Shown: piece by piece, positions 1 through 7,814 of the stretch
Layout: every line of letters begins with the position of its first letter
How positions within the stretch are numbered: position 1 is the stretch's first letter
Source: an uncultured Roseburia sp.
Lineage (GTDB): Bacteria > Bacillota > Clostridia > Lachnospirales > Lachnospiraceae
Direction: 5' to 3'
Assembly (NCBI GenBank): GCA_910577925.1
Contig: CAJTOI010000025.1
Location: forward strand, 1-47,913
DNA length: 47,913 nt
Position numbers and translations under genes: made by a program
The notes under the pieces: model-generated
Told to the model about the DNA's origin: nothing
Seen by the model: the letters and a program-made list of their open reading frames with translations, nothing else
Databases searched by the model: none

Positions 1-59
1 CTTGATAATAATTCAGTCAGCATTTTTTCATCATCAACAATGAGTATCTTATATGCCAT
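1..59 (-). CDS. Response regulator, N-terminal start only (partial)
   Basis: Only the first 19 codons are inside the window. They read MAYKILIVDDEKMLTELLS, the beta1-alpha1 start of a CheY-like receiver domain with the acidic pair (DDE) that binds magnesium beside the phosphoacceptor. This is the usual beginning of an OmpR- or LytTR-type two-component response regulator; the output domain lies outside the window. The ATG at 59 is supported by an AGGAGG ribosome binding site just upstream (about 67-72) and a TATAAT box at 84-89 on the same strand. A partner histidine kinase would be expected beyond the left edge. Confidence 0.8.
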   Translation of the reverse strand, partial: MAYKILIVDDEKMLTELLS

Positions 60-65
60 AGCAAA

Positions 66-89
66 AACCTCCTAATCTAAAATATTATA
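66..89 (-). promoter_or_regulatory. -10 box and Shine-Dalgarno of the response regulator
   Basis: Reading the minus strand, TATAAT (84-89) is followed about 12 bases later by AGGAGG in front of the ATG at 59. No -35 box at a good distance was found; TTGACC farther upstream is 20 bases away, too far for an optimal promoter. If the -10 is used, the leader is very short. Confidence 0.4.
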
Positions 90-111
90 AAGCTTAAAAG
101 TCAAAAAGTGG

Positions 112-324
112 TCAAGTGTTGTGATTTGGGTCAACCGCTGGATTTCTGCCTTTGGCAGAGTAAGCCTGATACAGTAAACTGTAATCCAGATCCTCCAATT
201 CGTGGCTCAGTAGTCGAACAGAATCATCATCAGGAACCAGACCTTCTAAATTTAATGGCAAAACCAGTTGATAAGGTTCGCCGAATTCGGTATAATTTTT
301 ATGGTATTTTGAATTATTGGTCAT
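112..324 (-). pseudogene. IS1182-family transposase remnant (N-terminal fragment)
   Basis: The reading frame starts with MTNNSKYHKNYTEFGEPYQL and continues through NLEGLVPDDDSVRLLSHEL, then YQAYSAKGRNPAVDP. This is the conserved N-terminal region of IS1182-type transposases, where the match would normally continue into a helix after AVDP and on for several hundred residues with a DDE catalytic core. Here it breaks right after AVDP and stops after five unrelated residues, so about 65 of roughly 500 residues remain and no catalytic residue is present. The other end of the insertion sequence was not found. The family call comes from recognising the N-terminal motif. Confidence 0.75.
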
Positions 325-346
325 AATTAATTATACCATGGATTGT

Positions 347-375
347 GGACTCTTCGGAGTCCGTTTTCTGTTTTT
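347..375 (+). terminator. Rho-independent terminator, plus strand
   Basis: A perfect 6-bp stem, GGACTC-TTCG-GAGTCC (347-362), is followed by GTTTTCTGTTTTT. The UUCG-type tetraloop and T-rich tail are typical. No plus-strand gene precedes it in the window; it may be left over from the insertion sequence or protect against plus-strand transcription. Confidence 0.6.
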
Positions 376-381
376 GGGGTA

Positions 382-420
382 TAAAAACGGAGCTGCCGCT
401 CCGGTAGATTATTCATCTAC
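382..420 (-). terminator. Terminator at the end of the long tad/kinase/surface-protein operon
   Basis: On the minus strand, directly after the surface-protein gene, a small hairpin (404-420, GTAGAT...ATCTAC) precedes a stronger one, GGAGC-GGCA-GCTCC (389-402), followed by GTTTTTAT. It is the only convincing intrinsic terminator on the minus strand between the promoter at 22.36 kb and this point, which supports a single very long transcription unit. Confidence 0.75.
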
Positions 421-440
421 TTTTGCGGCAGCCCCATATT

Positions 441-3400
441 TTATTTCAAACCCTCACTCATTCTTTTCCTGCGTCTGCGCAGCAGCAGCACCCCGGAAGG
501 AAGTACCGCTATGGCTGTCACGCCCCCGATTGTTCCAAAGAACAGCAGCCGGTTATGTAAGAAGCGCACCCACATATTCGTGGTTACATAGAAATCGCTG
601 ATTTCCTCCACCTGTTCGTTTCCCGCCGCATCCGTCAGCACAATCCGCAGATCGTGCGCATGCGTCTGATCCCCTGAAACCGCGAACGAATAGTCGGAAA
701 ATTCTCTTGCCTTCTCGTCGATTTCCTGCTCGTTCCACGCCGCGCACACGCTTCCGTCAAGCACGGCCTTAACCGAGACAAGCTTCATATTGTCATTCGC
801 CTGCATCCGTACATCCAGGTTTTCAACCGGGTAGGTCATACCGCTCTCGAGATTTGTCACGACAAGGTTCGGCGCCGTCTTATCAATGCCGAACGAAATC
901 TCCACGTTCTTGTTATCCAGCGTATTGTCCGCGACATTTCCCGCCGCGTCCTGTGAGTAGACGGCCAGACGGTAGATTCCGTCCTCGGAAAAATTCTCCT
1001 TGTACACATTGTAGGTATATGCGTACCAGGTTCCGTCCCCGCCCTCGGCGGAAACATTGTAATCGCTCCCCTCCGTGAGCGCGACCGTCTTATCATTTTT
1101 AAACAGCGTCACGCGCGTCTCCTCAAGCGCGTCGACGTTAATCTCGGTGATCACGATATCGGTCGGTTTGTTGGAAAAGCTTCCGTTTATCGCGCTCGTC
1201 TCCTCGCTTACCGTGTAGGCGGAACCGTCCCTGTTTACGGAGAACATGACCGCGGAGAGGCTTCCTCCGCCGTCGGCCGTCAGATCCGATATCTGATTTC
1301 CGGCCATATCCGCGGCCTCGCAGGTCAGCGTATAGACGGCGTCCCGCTCGAGGTTGGAAACCGCATACACATAGCCGTTTCCCATCGTCGAAATCCTGCC
1401 CTCCGACGTCATGTCCACCGTGCGGATACTGCCGTCCTCCTCCCGCACCTCGGCCGTCAGCTTCGGCGCAAAAGCGTCCCCGTCGAAATTGGTATCCTCC
1501 GCCACGACTTCAAAGCCGATCTGCTCTTCCCTGTTCGCCGAATAATTTGTGATTCCGCGGACGGCAATCTGCGGACTTTCCGTGTCGATGGTCAGCTGCT
1601 GCGATTGATATTCCTCCATCTCGTTCCCGGAGCGGTCCTCATAGCGGACGGACACGACATAATCCCCGTCTCCGCTCAGCGCAAAACGCCCCTTATGTAC
1701 GTCCACGCTCTCGTCCGTCCAGCGTATCTCCGGTACCTGAATCGTCTGCCCGTCACGCTCCACCGCCACGGTCACGTCCTCCTCGTAAAAGTTCGCTTCC
1801 GTCACGGTCAGCACCGCTTCAATGTCACCGCTGTAGTACGCGATTTCCCCGGTCGTCTGCACGGGCTCGCTCCACTCTATCTCTGCGTTCGGGGCAATAT
1901 TGTCCACAATCAGGCGCTTCGTGTCCTCAAACTCCATGCTGTGTCCCGCGCGGTCCTCCGCCGCAAACGATATGCTGCCGTCAAACTGACGGTCGCCGCG
2001 GACTTCCCCGCCGGGAACCTGAAATGTCGCCGTCGCAAGGCGGTCGCCGTTCGAATAGACGATCTCGTTTTCTTCCACCGTCTTTTTCTCCGTTGCCGCA
2101 TTGACATCCGACACACCCTCGCTCCTGTTGCAGCTGTAGACGAACCGGTAAATTCCGGATATCGCATCCTCCGCCGTGATTGTTACGGTTACCTGCGCCT
2201 GATAAAAGCCGAACGTCACGGTTCCGAGAATCGTCTCGAAAACATTATCGCTGTACTCCACAGTCAGGTTTTCCGGGCTTCCGGTATCGACGACAAAGGC
2301 ATTCTTCTCATACGCGTCCGCTTTGCGAAGCGCAAGGTCCGTATAGCCGATATCAAATGTATAATCCGCATCGGACGAAAATGTAATCCGCGCCGTGTGC
2401 CGGTCCCCGTCTCTGACCCAGCTGCCGGGCCGTTTCAGGTATTCCGCATAATCCTGCGCCGCGATATCGTCGCCCGCGATATTTTTTGCCGTGATTTCGG
2501 CCTCCACATCCTCCGCGCGGAAATTGCGCTCGGTAATCGTGATAACCGCCGTCTGCCCCTGCGCGTAATAGCGCTTTTCATCCGTTTCCAGCACGCGTTC
2601 ATCCGGCGTATAGCTTACGTCAATCACCGGCTTTTTTTTATCGATCGTAATCTGCTCCGACGTGTAGGAAACCATCTCATTTGACGAGCGATCCGTATAT
2701 TCGACCGTCACAATGTGATCCCCTTCCCCGGAAACCGGAATACTGCCCGTCCAAACGTCGCCCTGCCTGCTCCAGCCGGTCACTTCCACCTCCTTTTCGT
2801 CCACCGCGGCCTTCACGTCCTCCGCGTAAAAATTCGCCTCCGCAATCTCGAGCGTCAGCTGCATGGCTCCGTCATAATAGAGGATCGCGCCGGTGTTTTC
2901 CGCGCTGTAGCCGTAGTCTTCTATCGTCCGCAAAGTCTTTTTGTCGACGACCTGCTTTGCCGGACTGTAGCTGACGGTGCGGGTCGGCGAAACCGTATCC
3001 ACGATCAGAACGTTTCCCGTGTCCGTCTTCCGGTTGCTGATATTTCCCGCGCGGTCCGTCACCCGGAAAGAGATATTGCCCCGATACTGCGCGGCCTGTT
3101 CCGCGGTCAGTGTAAATTCCGCCATCGCCGTCCGGCCGCGGTTGCTGAACGTCAGCGCGCTGCGTCTGATTTTCCCCGACGCTGTCTCTTTATGCGCGGC
3201 CCCAGCTCCGCTCTCCCGCTCATAATACCATTCCATCGAATCCACGCCGGAGGTCATATCGTCCGCATAGAGCCTTACGCGCACCTTTGGCCGATAGTAG
3301 CTGAACGTGATCTTATTTAATACTTTGTCGAGCACGGACTCGCTGTATTCAATGTGGAACGAATCGGTATCTGATTTTTTGGTGTCGACAACAAACGCAT

Positions 3401-6400
3401 CCGATGCAGATACCGCATGCTTTGCCGCGTCACAGACATTTACCGTCACCGTATAATCCGCGTCCGTATCACAGCGCAGCGTCGTGCTCCACACATCTCC
3501 CTTCCTGCTCCATCCGCTCTGCTTTTTATCGAGCGCAAAGGAAACCGGATTTCCCTCCACATCGACGGTCTTCACCAGAAGCTCCAGATCGTTCGGGCCG
3601 AGATTTTGGTCGGTCACCGTGATTTCCGCCGTCCGCTTTTCGCTGTAGTACTTTCCGTTTACCGCCACATCATTGTCGTAGGCAATCGCAATCTCCGGCG
3701 ACGTGGTGTCAATGACGATTGCGCGCGACGTAAAATCGGCCATCGCATTTCCCGCGCGGTCGCGGTATGTGATCACAACCTGATAAACGCCGTCCCTGTT
3801 TCCCTCGCCGAGTGTCAGGTTTAACGTATGCTTCATCCGGTCTGCCCCGTCCTGCTGCCAGTTTCCCGCCACATACCGGTATCCGTCTCCGTTCCCGAGC
3901 TCCGTGCCGTCGCGGTACACGCGCACATTCACATCCTGCGCCAGAAAATTCGCCTCCGTGATAACGGCCGTAAGCGTCACCGCATCCGCGTATACCCACC
4001 GTGCGCCCGCCGCATCCTCTGTCACTTCGTTTCCCTGCGCATCGCGCACGCTTTTTACGTCGCCCGAATAATCCGCACTGCTTAAGACAGGCGCGCTCCC
4101 GTCCAGCGTCGGATACCACACATACTCCGCCTGATGATCTGCAAGGTCTTTCGCCGACAGCGAAAACGTATAGGCGGCCTCAATTTCGCAGGGCAGCGCC
4201 GCGGAATAAACATCCCCGCTTTTGCTCCAGTTTCCTTCTTCCGAAAGCCATGCGTCGTAATCCACGCCGTCCTTTGTCAGCGCGATCTCATTTCCCTGCG
4301 CATCCAGCGCCGTGACCGAAATCCGCAGATCCTTATGGCGAAAATTCGCCTCGGTAAGCGAAATGACCGCTTCCCCGGCCTTACGGATAAAGAGGGGGGT
4401 CCCCGGCTCCGCCGCTTCCCCGGAGACGGTAAACGCGGCGGACGGGGCGGTCTTATCGACGATAATATGCTCCGAGACGTAATCCACCCCGGTATTTCCG
4501 GACGCATCCTCATAGTGCAATTCAATGACATGCGCGCCCTCCTCAAGCGCGAGTGTCCCGACCCAGGTTCCCGCCGTCGATCCGGCATTCCATTTTACGG
4601 CCTGCGCAATATCGCTGCCGTTGTCGGTCAGCCTGACATCCGCGGCGTCAAAATTTTCCTCCGCAACGGTAAACGTCAGCTTTGCCGTATCACTGTAATA
4701 CAGATTGACGTCTGTCCGGCTCTGCGCCTGATAATCGGGAATCTCCGCGAGCGGGTCCGCCGCGTCCGCAGGTTCCGTCGCGCGCACCCATTCCCCGTAT
4801 TTTACCGGTTCAAGTGCCGGAGGCGTATTATCTACCACGATCGTCTTTCCGTCCGTGTACACCGCCGCCTCATTTCCGGCCGCATCCTTCGCCGTAAAAA
4901 AGATATCTCCGCGAAACGGGTCTGGTATCTCAAATGTGTAACGGTATCTTCCGTCCGCCTCCGGTGTCAGTTCGCTTTTTGCCACGGTGGTCCGCCGTGC
5001 GGGATCATCCGTCTCTCCCGCGCAATACGAAAAACTTTCGATGCCTGACACCGTATCCTGTGCCTCTAAGGTTACCTCCGCCTTCGTCTGATAAAAGCCA
5101 AAACTGATCAGATTGATAATCTTCTCCGTCACCGGCGTTGAATAGTCAATCTTCAGATTTGACGGCGCCGTTTTGTCTACAATGATATGTTCCGAGGTAT
5201 AGTCTGCACCTGCGTTTTGGGACGCGTCCTGATAGTGCAGTTCAATGACATGCGCCCCCTCTTCAAGCGCAAGCGTTCCGACCCACGTCCCCGCCGTCGT
5301 TCCCGCATTCCATTTTACTTTTTCTGCGATATCGGATCCGTTGTCGGTTAAGACCACATCCGCCGCGTCAAAATTTTCCTCCGCAATCGTAAACGTCAGC
5401 TTTGCCGTGTCATTGTAATACAGATTGACGTCCGTCCGGCTCTGCGCCTCGTAATCGGGAATATCCGAGAGAGGATCCGCCGCGCTTTCCGTCTCTGTGG
5501 CCCGCACCCACTTGCCATACTCCACCGGCGACAGTTTGGGCGGTGTCTTGTCCGCTATGACCGTTTTCCCGTCCGTATACACCGCGGTCTCATTTCCCGC
5601 CGCATCCCGTACCATAAAAAAGACGTCTCCGCAAAACGGATCGGTTATCTCAAATGTATAACTGTATTCCCCGTTCGCTCCCGGCGTCAGCTGATTCTGC
5701 GTTACCACCGTCCGCTGCGCGGGATCGTCCGTTTCACCCGCATAATACGAAAAACTTTCAATCCCCGACGCCGTATCCTGCGCCGTCAGTGTCACTTCGA
5801 CCTTTTTCTGGTAGAACTTAACGTCGCCTTTCTCTTTCACAGGCTCCGAATAATCGATCTTCAGATTTGAGGGAGCCGTTTTGTCAAGCTTTATCTCCTC
5901 CGCAATCGGAATAGCGCCGGTGATACCCCCGGTCATCTTTTTCAGATAGATCTCCTGACTGTCATAGACACCGTCCTGATCCAACACGAGCGCCTGCTTC
6001 CACTCGTTTGCTGTTTCATCGCGGGAACCGGAAGCGCTGATAAGGTATCCCTCCGCGGGAGTGACCGTCACATCCCCGGTATACCATTCGTTTCCGTCCT
6101 CCTTTTTTCCGGATAGCGTGTATGCCTCCACATCCGCAGGCACTGCCTCATAAACAACAGACAGATAGAATTTCACTTCCGGCGACGGATTGTAGCATGT
6201 ATCCCCGTCTTTATATGCCGTCACACAGACAATTCCCGTCTTTTCATCGGCAAACGAAAACGCCCCTGTCTTCGGGTCAATGCTCTCCACAACACTGTCA
6301 TCCCCGCTGACCGTCGAACAGTCATAAATAATCGCACCGCTTCCATATCCCAGTCCGTCTTCGGCGTCCGTATCCGGTATTTCCTTCGCCGGATTGGTAA

Positions 6401-6830
6401 ACGGCTGCCCATATGACAGCACATACGGATTCTGCTCGTCCGACTGTATCTCAAAAGCAATCGCCTGATCCGCTTTTTCCGTTGTATTTTCACGCTCTTT
6501 TGCACTTACCGGATCATATGCGTCATCCCCTTCTTCCGCCGCATTATCCGTAAGCATCCCCGCGGGTTCTTCACCCGCGGCCCGATGCTCCGCATCCCGC
6601 AGACCGTCCGACGCCTCCGTAAATTCCTCACTCACCGCCCGGCGCTCCGCATCTCTCATCCCGTCCGACGCCTCCGCAAACGCCTCCTCTTTTGGCTGCG
6701 CCGTCTCACCCGCGGCTTCCTCTCCGGACTGTTCTGCCCGGATTGTACTTCCCGGAATATTTCCCGCAAACAGCAGCAGCGCCAGTAACAGCGCAAGCAG
6801 CCGGGTCCCTGTTTTCCTGTTTCTACTCAT
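441..6830 (-). CDS. Giant cell-surface protein with many bacterial Ig-like repeats
   Basis: A 2129-residue secreted, membrane-anchored protein. The start at 6830 (MSRNRKTG) is preferred because the signal peptide begins there: basic n-region, leucine-rich core and a likely cleavage after ...TIRA. A longer frame starting 12 codons earlier would add a charged stretch before the signal. Residues about 35-110 hold acidic repeats of the type EASDGMRDAE. Most of the rest is a chain of Ig-like domains with recurring boundaries (VDKTAPS, IDTTSPE) and internal TEANF..DV motifs, as in extracellular adhesin-like repeat proteins. The C-terminus has one hydrophobic segment followed by RRRRKR, a membrane anchor; there is no LPXTG sortase motif. 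The gene overlaps its upstream neighbour by 8 bases and is the last gene before the terminator. An adhesin role is inferred from architecture and from linkage to the pilus and kinase genes. Confidence 0.8.
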   Translation of the reverse strand: MSRNRKTGTRLLALLLALLLFAGNIPGSTIRAEQSGEEAAGETAQPKEEAFAEASDGMRDAERRAVSEEFTEASDGLRDAEHRAAGEEPAGMLTDNAAEEGDDAYDPVSAKERENTTEKADQAIAFEIQSDEQNPYVLSYGQPFTNPAKEIPDTDAEDGLGYGSGAIIYDCSTVSGDDSVVESIDPKTGAFSFADEKTGIVCVTAYKDGDTCYNPSPEVKFYLSVVYEAVPADVEAYTLSGKKEDGNEWYTGDVTVTPAEGYLISASGSRDETANEWKQALVLDQDGVYDSQEIYLKKMTGGITGAIPIAEEIKLDKTAPSNLKIDYSEPVKEKGDVKFYQKKVEVTLTAQDTASGIESFSYYAGETDDPAQRTVVTQNQLTPGANGEYSYTFEITDPFCGDVFFMVRDAAGNETAVYTDGKTVIADKTPPKLSPVEYGKWVRATETESAADPLSDIPDYEAQSRTDVNLYYNDTAKLTFTIAEENFDAADVVLTDNGSDIAEKVKWNAGTTAGTWVGTLALEEGAHVIELHYQDASQNAGADYTSEHIIVDKTAPSNLKIDYSTPVTEKIINLISFGFYQTKAEVTLEAQDTVSGIESFSYCAGETDDPARRTTVAKSELTPEADGRYRYTFEIPDPFRGDIFFTAKDAAGNEAAVYTDGKTIVVDNTPPALEPVKYGEWVRATEPADAADPLAEIPDYQAQSRTDVNLYYSDTAKLTFTVAEENFDAADVRLTDNGSDIAQAVKWNAGSTAGTWVGTLALEEGAHVIELHYEDASGNTGVDYVSEHIIVDKTAPSAAFTVSGEAAEPGTPLFIRKAGEAVISLTEANFRHKDLRISVTALDAQGNEIALTKDGVDYDAWLSEEGNWSKSGDVYSAALPCEIEAAYTFSLSAKDLADHQAEYVWYPTLDGSAPVLSSADYSGDVKSVRDAQGNEVTEDAAGARWVYADAVTLTAVITEANFLAQDVNVRVYRDGTELGNGDGYRYVAGNWQQDGADRMKHTLNLTLGEGNRDGVYQVVITYRDRAGNAMADFTSRAIVIDTTSPEIAIAYDNDVAVNGKYYSEKRTAEITVTDQNLGPNDLELLVKTVDVEGNPVSFALDKKQSGWSRKGDVWSTTLRCDTDADYTVTVNVCDAAKHAVSASDAFVVDTKKSDTDSFHIEYSESVLDKVLNKITFSYYRPKVRVRLYADDMTSGVDSMEWYYERESGAGAAHKETASGKIRRSALTFSNRGRTAMAEFTLTAEQAAQYRGNISFRVTDRAGNISNRKTDTGNVLIVDTVSPTRTVSYSPAKQVVDKKTLRTIEDYGYSAENTGAILYYDGAMQLTLEIAEANFYAEDVKAAVDEKEVEVTGWSRQGDVWTGSIPVSGEGDHIVTVEYTDRSSNEMVSYTSEQITIDKKKPVIDVSYTPDERVLETDEKRYYAQGQTAVITITERNFRAEDVEAEITAKNIAGDDIAAQDYAEYLKRPGSWVRDGDRHTARITFSSDADYTFDIGYTDLALRKADAYEKNAFVVDTGSPENLTVEYSDNVFETILGTVTFGFYQAQVTVTITAEDAISGIYRFVYSCNRSEGVSDVNAATEKKTVEENEIVYSNGDRLATATFQVPGGEVRGDRQFDGSISFAAEDRAGHSMEFEDTKRLIVDNIAPNAEIEWSEPVQTTGEIAYYSGDIEAVLTVTEANFYEEDVTVAVERDGQTIQVPEIRWTDESVDVHKGRFALSGDGDYVVSVRYEDRSGNEMEEYQSQQLTIDTESPQIAVRGITNYSANREEQIGFEVVAEDTNFDGDAFAPKLTAEVREEDGSIRTVDMTSEGRISTMGNGYVYAVSNLERDAVYTLTCEAADMAGNQISDLTADGGGSLSAVMFSVNRDGSAYTVSEETSAINGSFSNKPTDIVITEINVDALEETRVTLFKNDKTVALTEGSDYNVSAEGGDGTWYAYTYNVYKENFSEDGIYRLAVYSQDAAGNVADNTLDNKNVEISFGIDKTAPNLVVTNLESGMTYPVENLDVRMQANDNMKLVSVKAVLDGSVCAAWNEQEIDEKAREFSDYSFAVSGDQTHAHDLRIVLTDAAGNEQVEEISDFYVTTNMWVRFLHNRLLFFGTIGGVTAIAVLPSGVLLLRRRRKRMSEGLK
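4446..5880 (-). repeat. Tandem duplication of a ~717-bp Ig-domain unit inside the surface-protein gene
   Basis: Two consecutive segments of about 717 bp encode nearly the same ~239-residue block: a conserved run from APSNLKIDYS through SGIESFSY, AVYTDGKT and SRTDVNLYY to VGTLALEEGAHVIELHY. The second boundary lies near 5163. The copies match in long stretches but carry many synonymous and some amino-acid changes, so the duplication is not very recent. Such units are substrates for length variation by recombination. Confidence 0.75.
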
Positions 6831-7275
6831 CTTTGTAACTATTCTCCTTTCCGTAAGCGGCCGCATAATGACTGCCGTTTAAAATACTGTGTATTCCAAT
6901 CAGAAACACGAATCCCGCTATCTGCAAAAACGACAGCAGCTGGAATCGCGAACCGATTCCGATTCCATCCAAAATCACGCTGCAGACAAATAAGAACAAC
7001 AGCGCGCCGTCCGCGATTGCAGCGGGCCGGTTTCTGAAAAAACAAAAGATCCCGGGCCTCTTGCGCCCGGCTCCACGCCCCATCCACAAAATCCTCAGCG
7101 TCAGGGCAAACCATGCAAAGAATGAAGCCCAAAACAATGCCGCATTGGCATAGAGCGCGCTCCGATAAAAACTTTTTCCGTACAGCCTGTCCGTTCCGTA
7201 CATCAATGCGATGGATATCGCCCACAGCGCCAGCGCAGCGATCTGCCACCGCAAATACCTTCTTTGCTTTTTCAT
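6823..7275 (-). CDS. Small multi-pass membrane protein of unknown function
   Basis: A 150-residue hydrophobic protein. It has about four predicted membrane segments (residues roughly 9-26, 40-64, 88-106 and 112-132), separated by a basic cytoplasmic loop (GRGAGRKRPG), and ends in a short charged tail (GKENSYKDE). I do not recognise the family. The ATG at 7275 follows a GAGGGAAT ribosome binding site. Its last codons overlap the start of the giant surface-protein gene by 8 bases, so the two are translationally linked. By position it sits between the phospho-signalling genes and the surface protein; a role in signalling, or in export or anchoring of that protein, is possible but unproven. Confidence 0.6.
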   Translation of the reverse strand: MKKQRRYLRWQIAALALWAISIALMYGTDRLYGKSFYRSALYANAALFWASFFAWFALTLRILWMGRGAGRKRPGIFCFFRNRPAAIADGALLFLFVCSVILDGIGIGSRFQLLSFLQIAGFVFLIGIHSILNGSHYAAAYGKENSYKDE

Positions 7276-7298
7276 ACGATTCCCTCATTTCTGTGCCG

Positions 7299-7811
7299 TC
7301 AGTCTATTGTCTCCGCGCTCTCCGCAAATCCAAATTCCACGTCAACCGTCATATTCTGCGCCGGGATTACCGGCTCCGGGACATACTGTGTGTGCACCGT
7401 CGTCTCCGATGTCACGGCGTTTTGCGCAAGCACCGTCGTCTCCGGCGTTATGACGCTCTGTGCGAGCACGGTCGTCTCCGGCGTCACGGCGCCCTGCGCA
7501 AGCACCGTCGTCTCCGGCGCCGTATCTGCGTCCGCCGCGGACGTCTGTTTTTGCGGCCGTAAGTGCCCTGTTCGAAAACGTTCCGTCGAAAACGATTCCC
7601 GTTCCCGACGCGCCCGTCTGCTCTTTCGGCCGTTTCCGTCACTGTTCTGCTGCTCAATCGATTCGATTGCGCGCCGGGCTGTCGTTCCGCTCAGATCCCC
7701 GACAATCTGCGGTACATGGAACACAAAAAACAAAAGTACCGCTATTCCGAGAAAGACGCCTCCCGCAAGGTATGCCGCCAGAGACAGGTTCTGCAACAAT
7801 TCCACCGTCAT
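7299..7811 (-). CDS. Membrane protein with a cytosolic tail of four ETTV repeats
   Basis: A 170-residue protein of no family I recognise. One membrane helix (about residues 8-32) is followed by a strongly basic stretch (RKSRRARRERE, about 62-72), which by the positive-inside rule puts the C-terminal tail in the cytosol. That tail contains ETTVLAQ at residues 100, 112 and 124 and ETTVHTQ at 136, an exact 12-residue period. The same ETTVL motif occurs twice in front of the FHA domain of the protein encoded at 10375-11916. In actinobacterial GarA/OdhI, ETT-type threonines are phosphorylated by PknB-like kinases and bound by FHA domains. I infer that this is a membrane-tethered phospho-docking platform for the adjacent kinase. 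The start at 7811 has a GGAGGAG ribosome binding site, and the gene lies 3 bases after the kinase stop. Confidence 0.65.
   Translation of the reverse strand: MTVELLQNLSLAAYLAGGVFLGIAVLLFFVFHVPQIVGDLSGTTARRAIESIEQQNSDGNGRKSRRARRERESFSTERFRTGHLRPQKQTSAADADTAPETTVLAQGAVTPETTVLAQSVITPETTVLAQNAVTSETTVHTQYVPEPVIPAQNMTVDVEFGFAESAETID
7395..7514 (-). repeat. 36-bp tandem repeat coding for ETTVLAQ units
   Basis: Four consecutive 36-bp units encode E-T-T-V-(L/H)-(A/T)-Q plus a five-residue linker such as GAVTP. The linkers vary while ETTV is constant, which points to selection on the motif rather than simple recent DNA duplication. Confidence 0.85.
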
Positions 7812-7814
7812 ACG

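Noticed and set aside
1605..2684. Long open frame on the plus strand opposite the surface-protein gene (about 359 codons)
   Set aside because: It is a mirror frame of a GC-rich repetitive coding sequence; rich in Arg/His, no family motif, no ribosome binding site.
7395..7514. 36-bp repeats considered as a CRISPR array
   Set aside because: The repeats are in frame, directly adjacent without unique spacers, and code for a protein motif.
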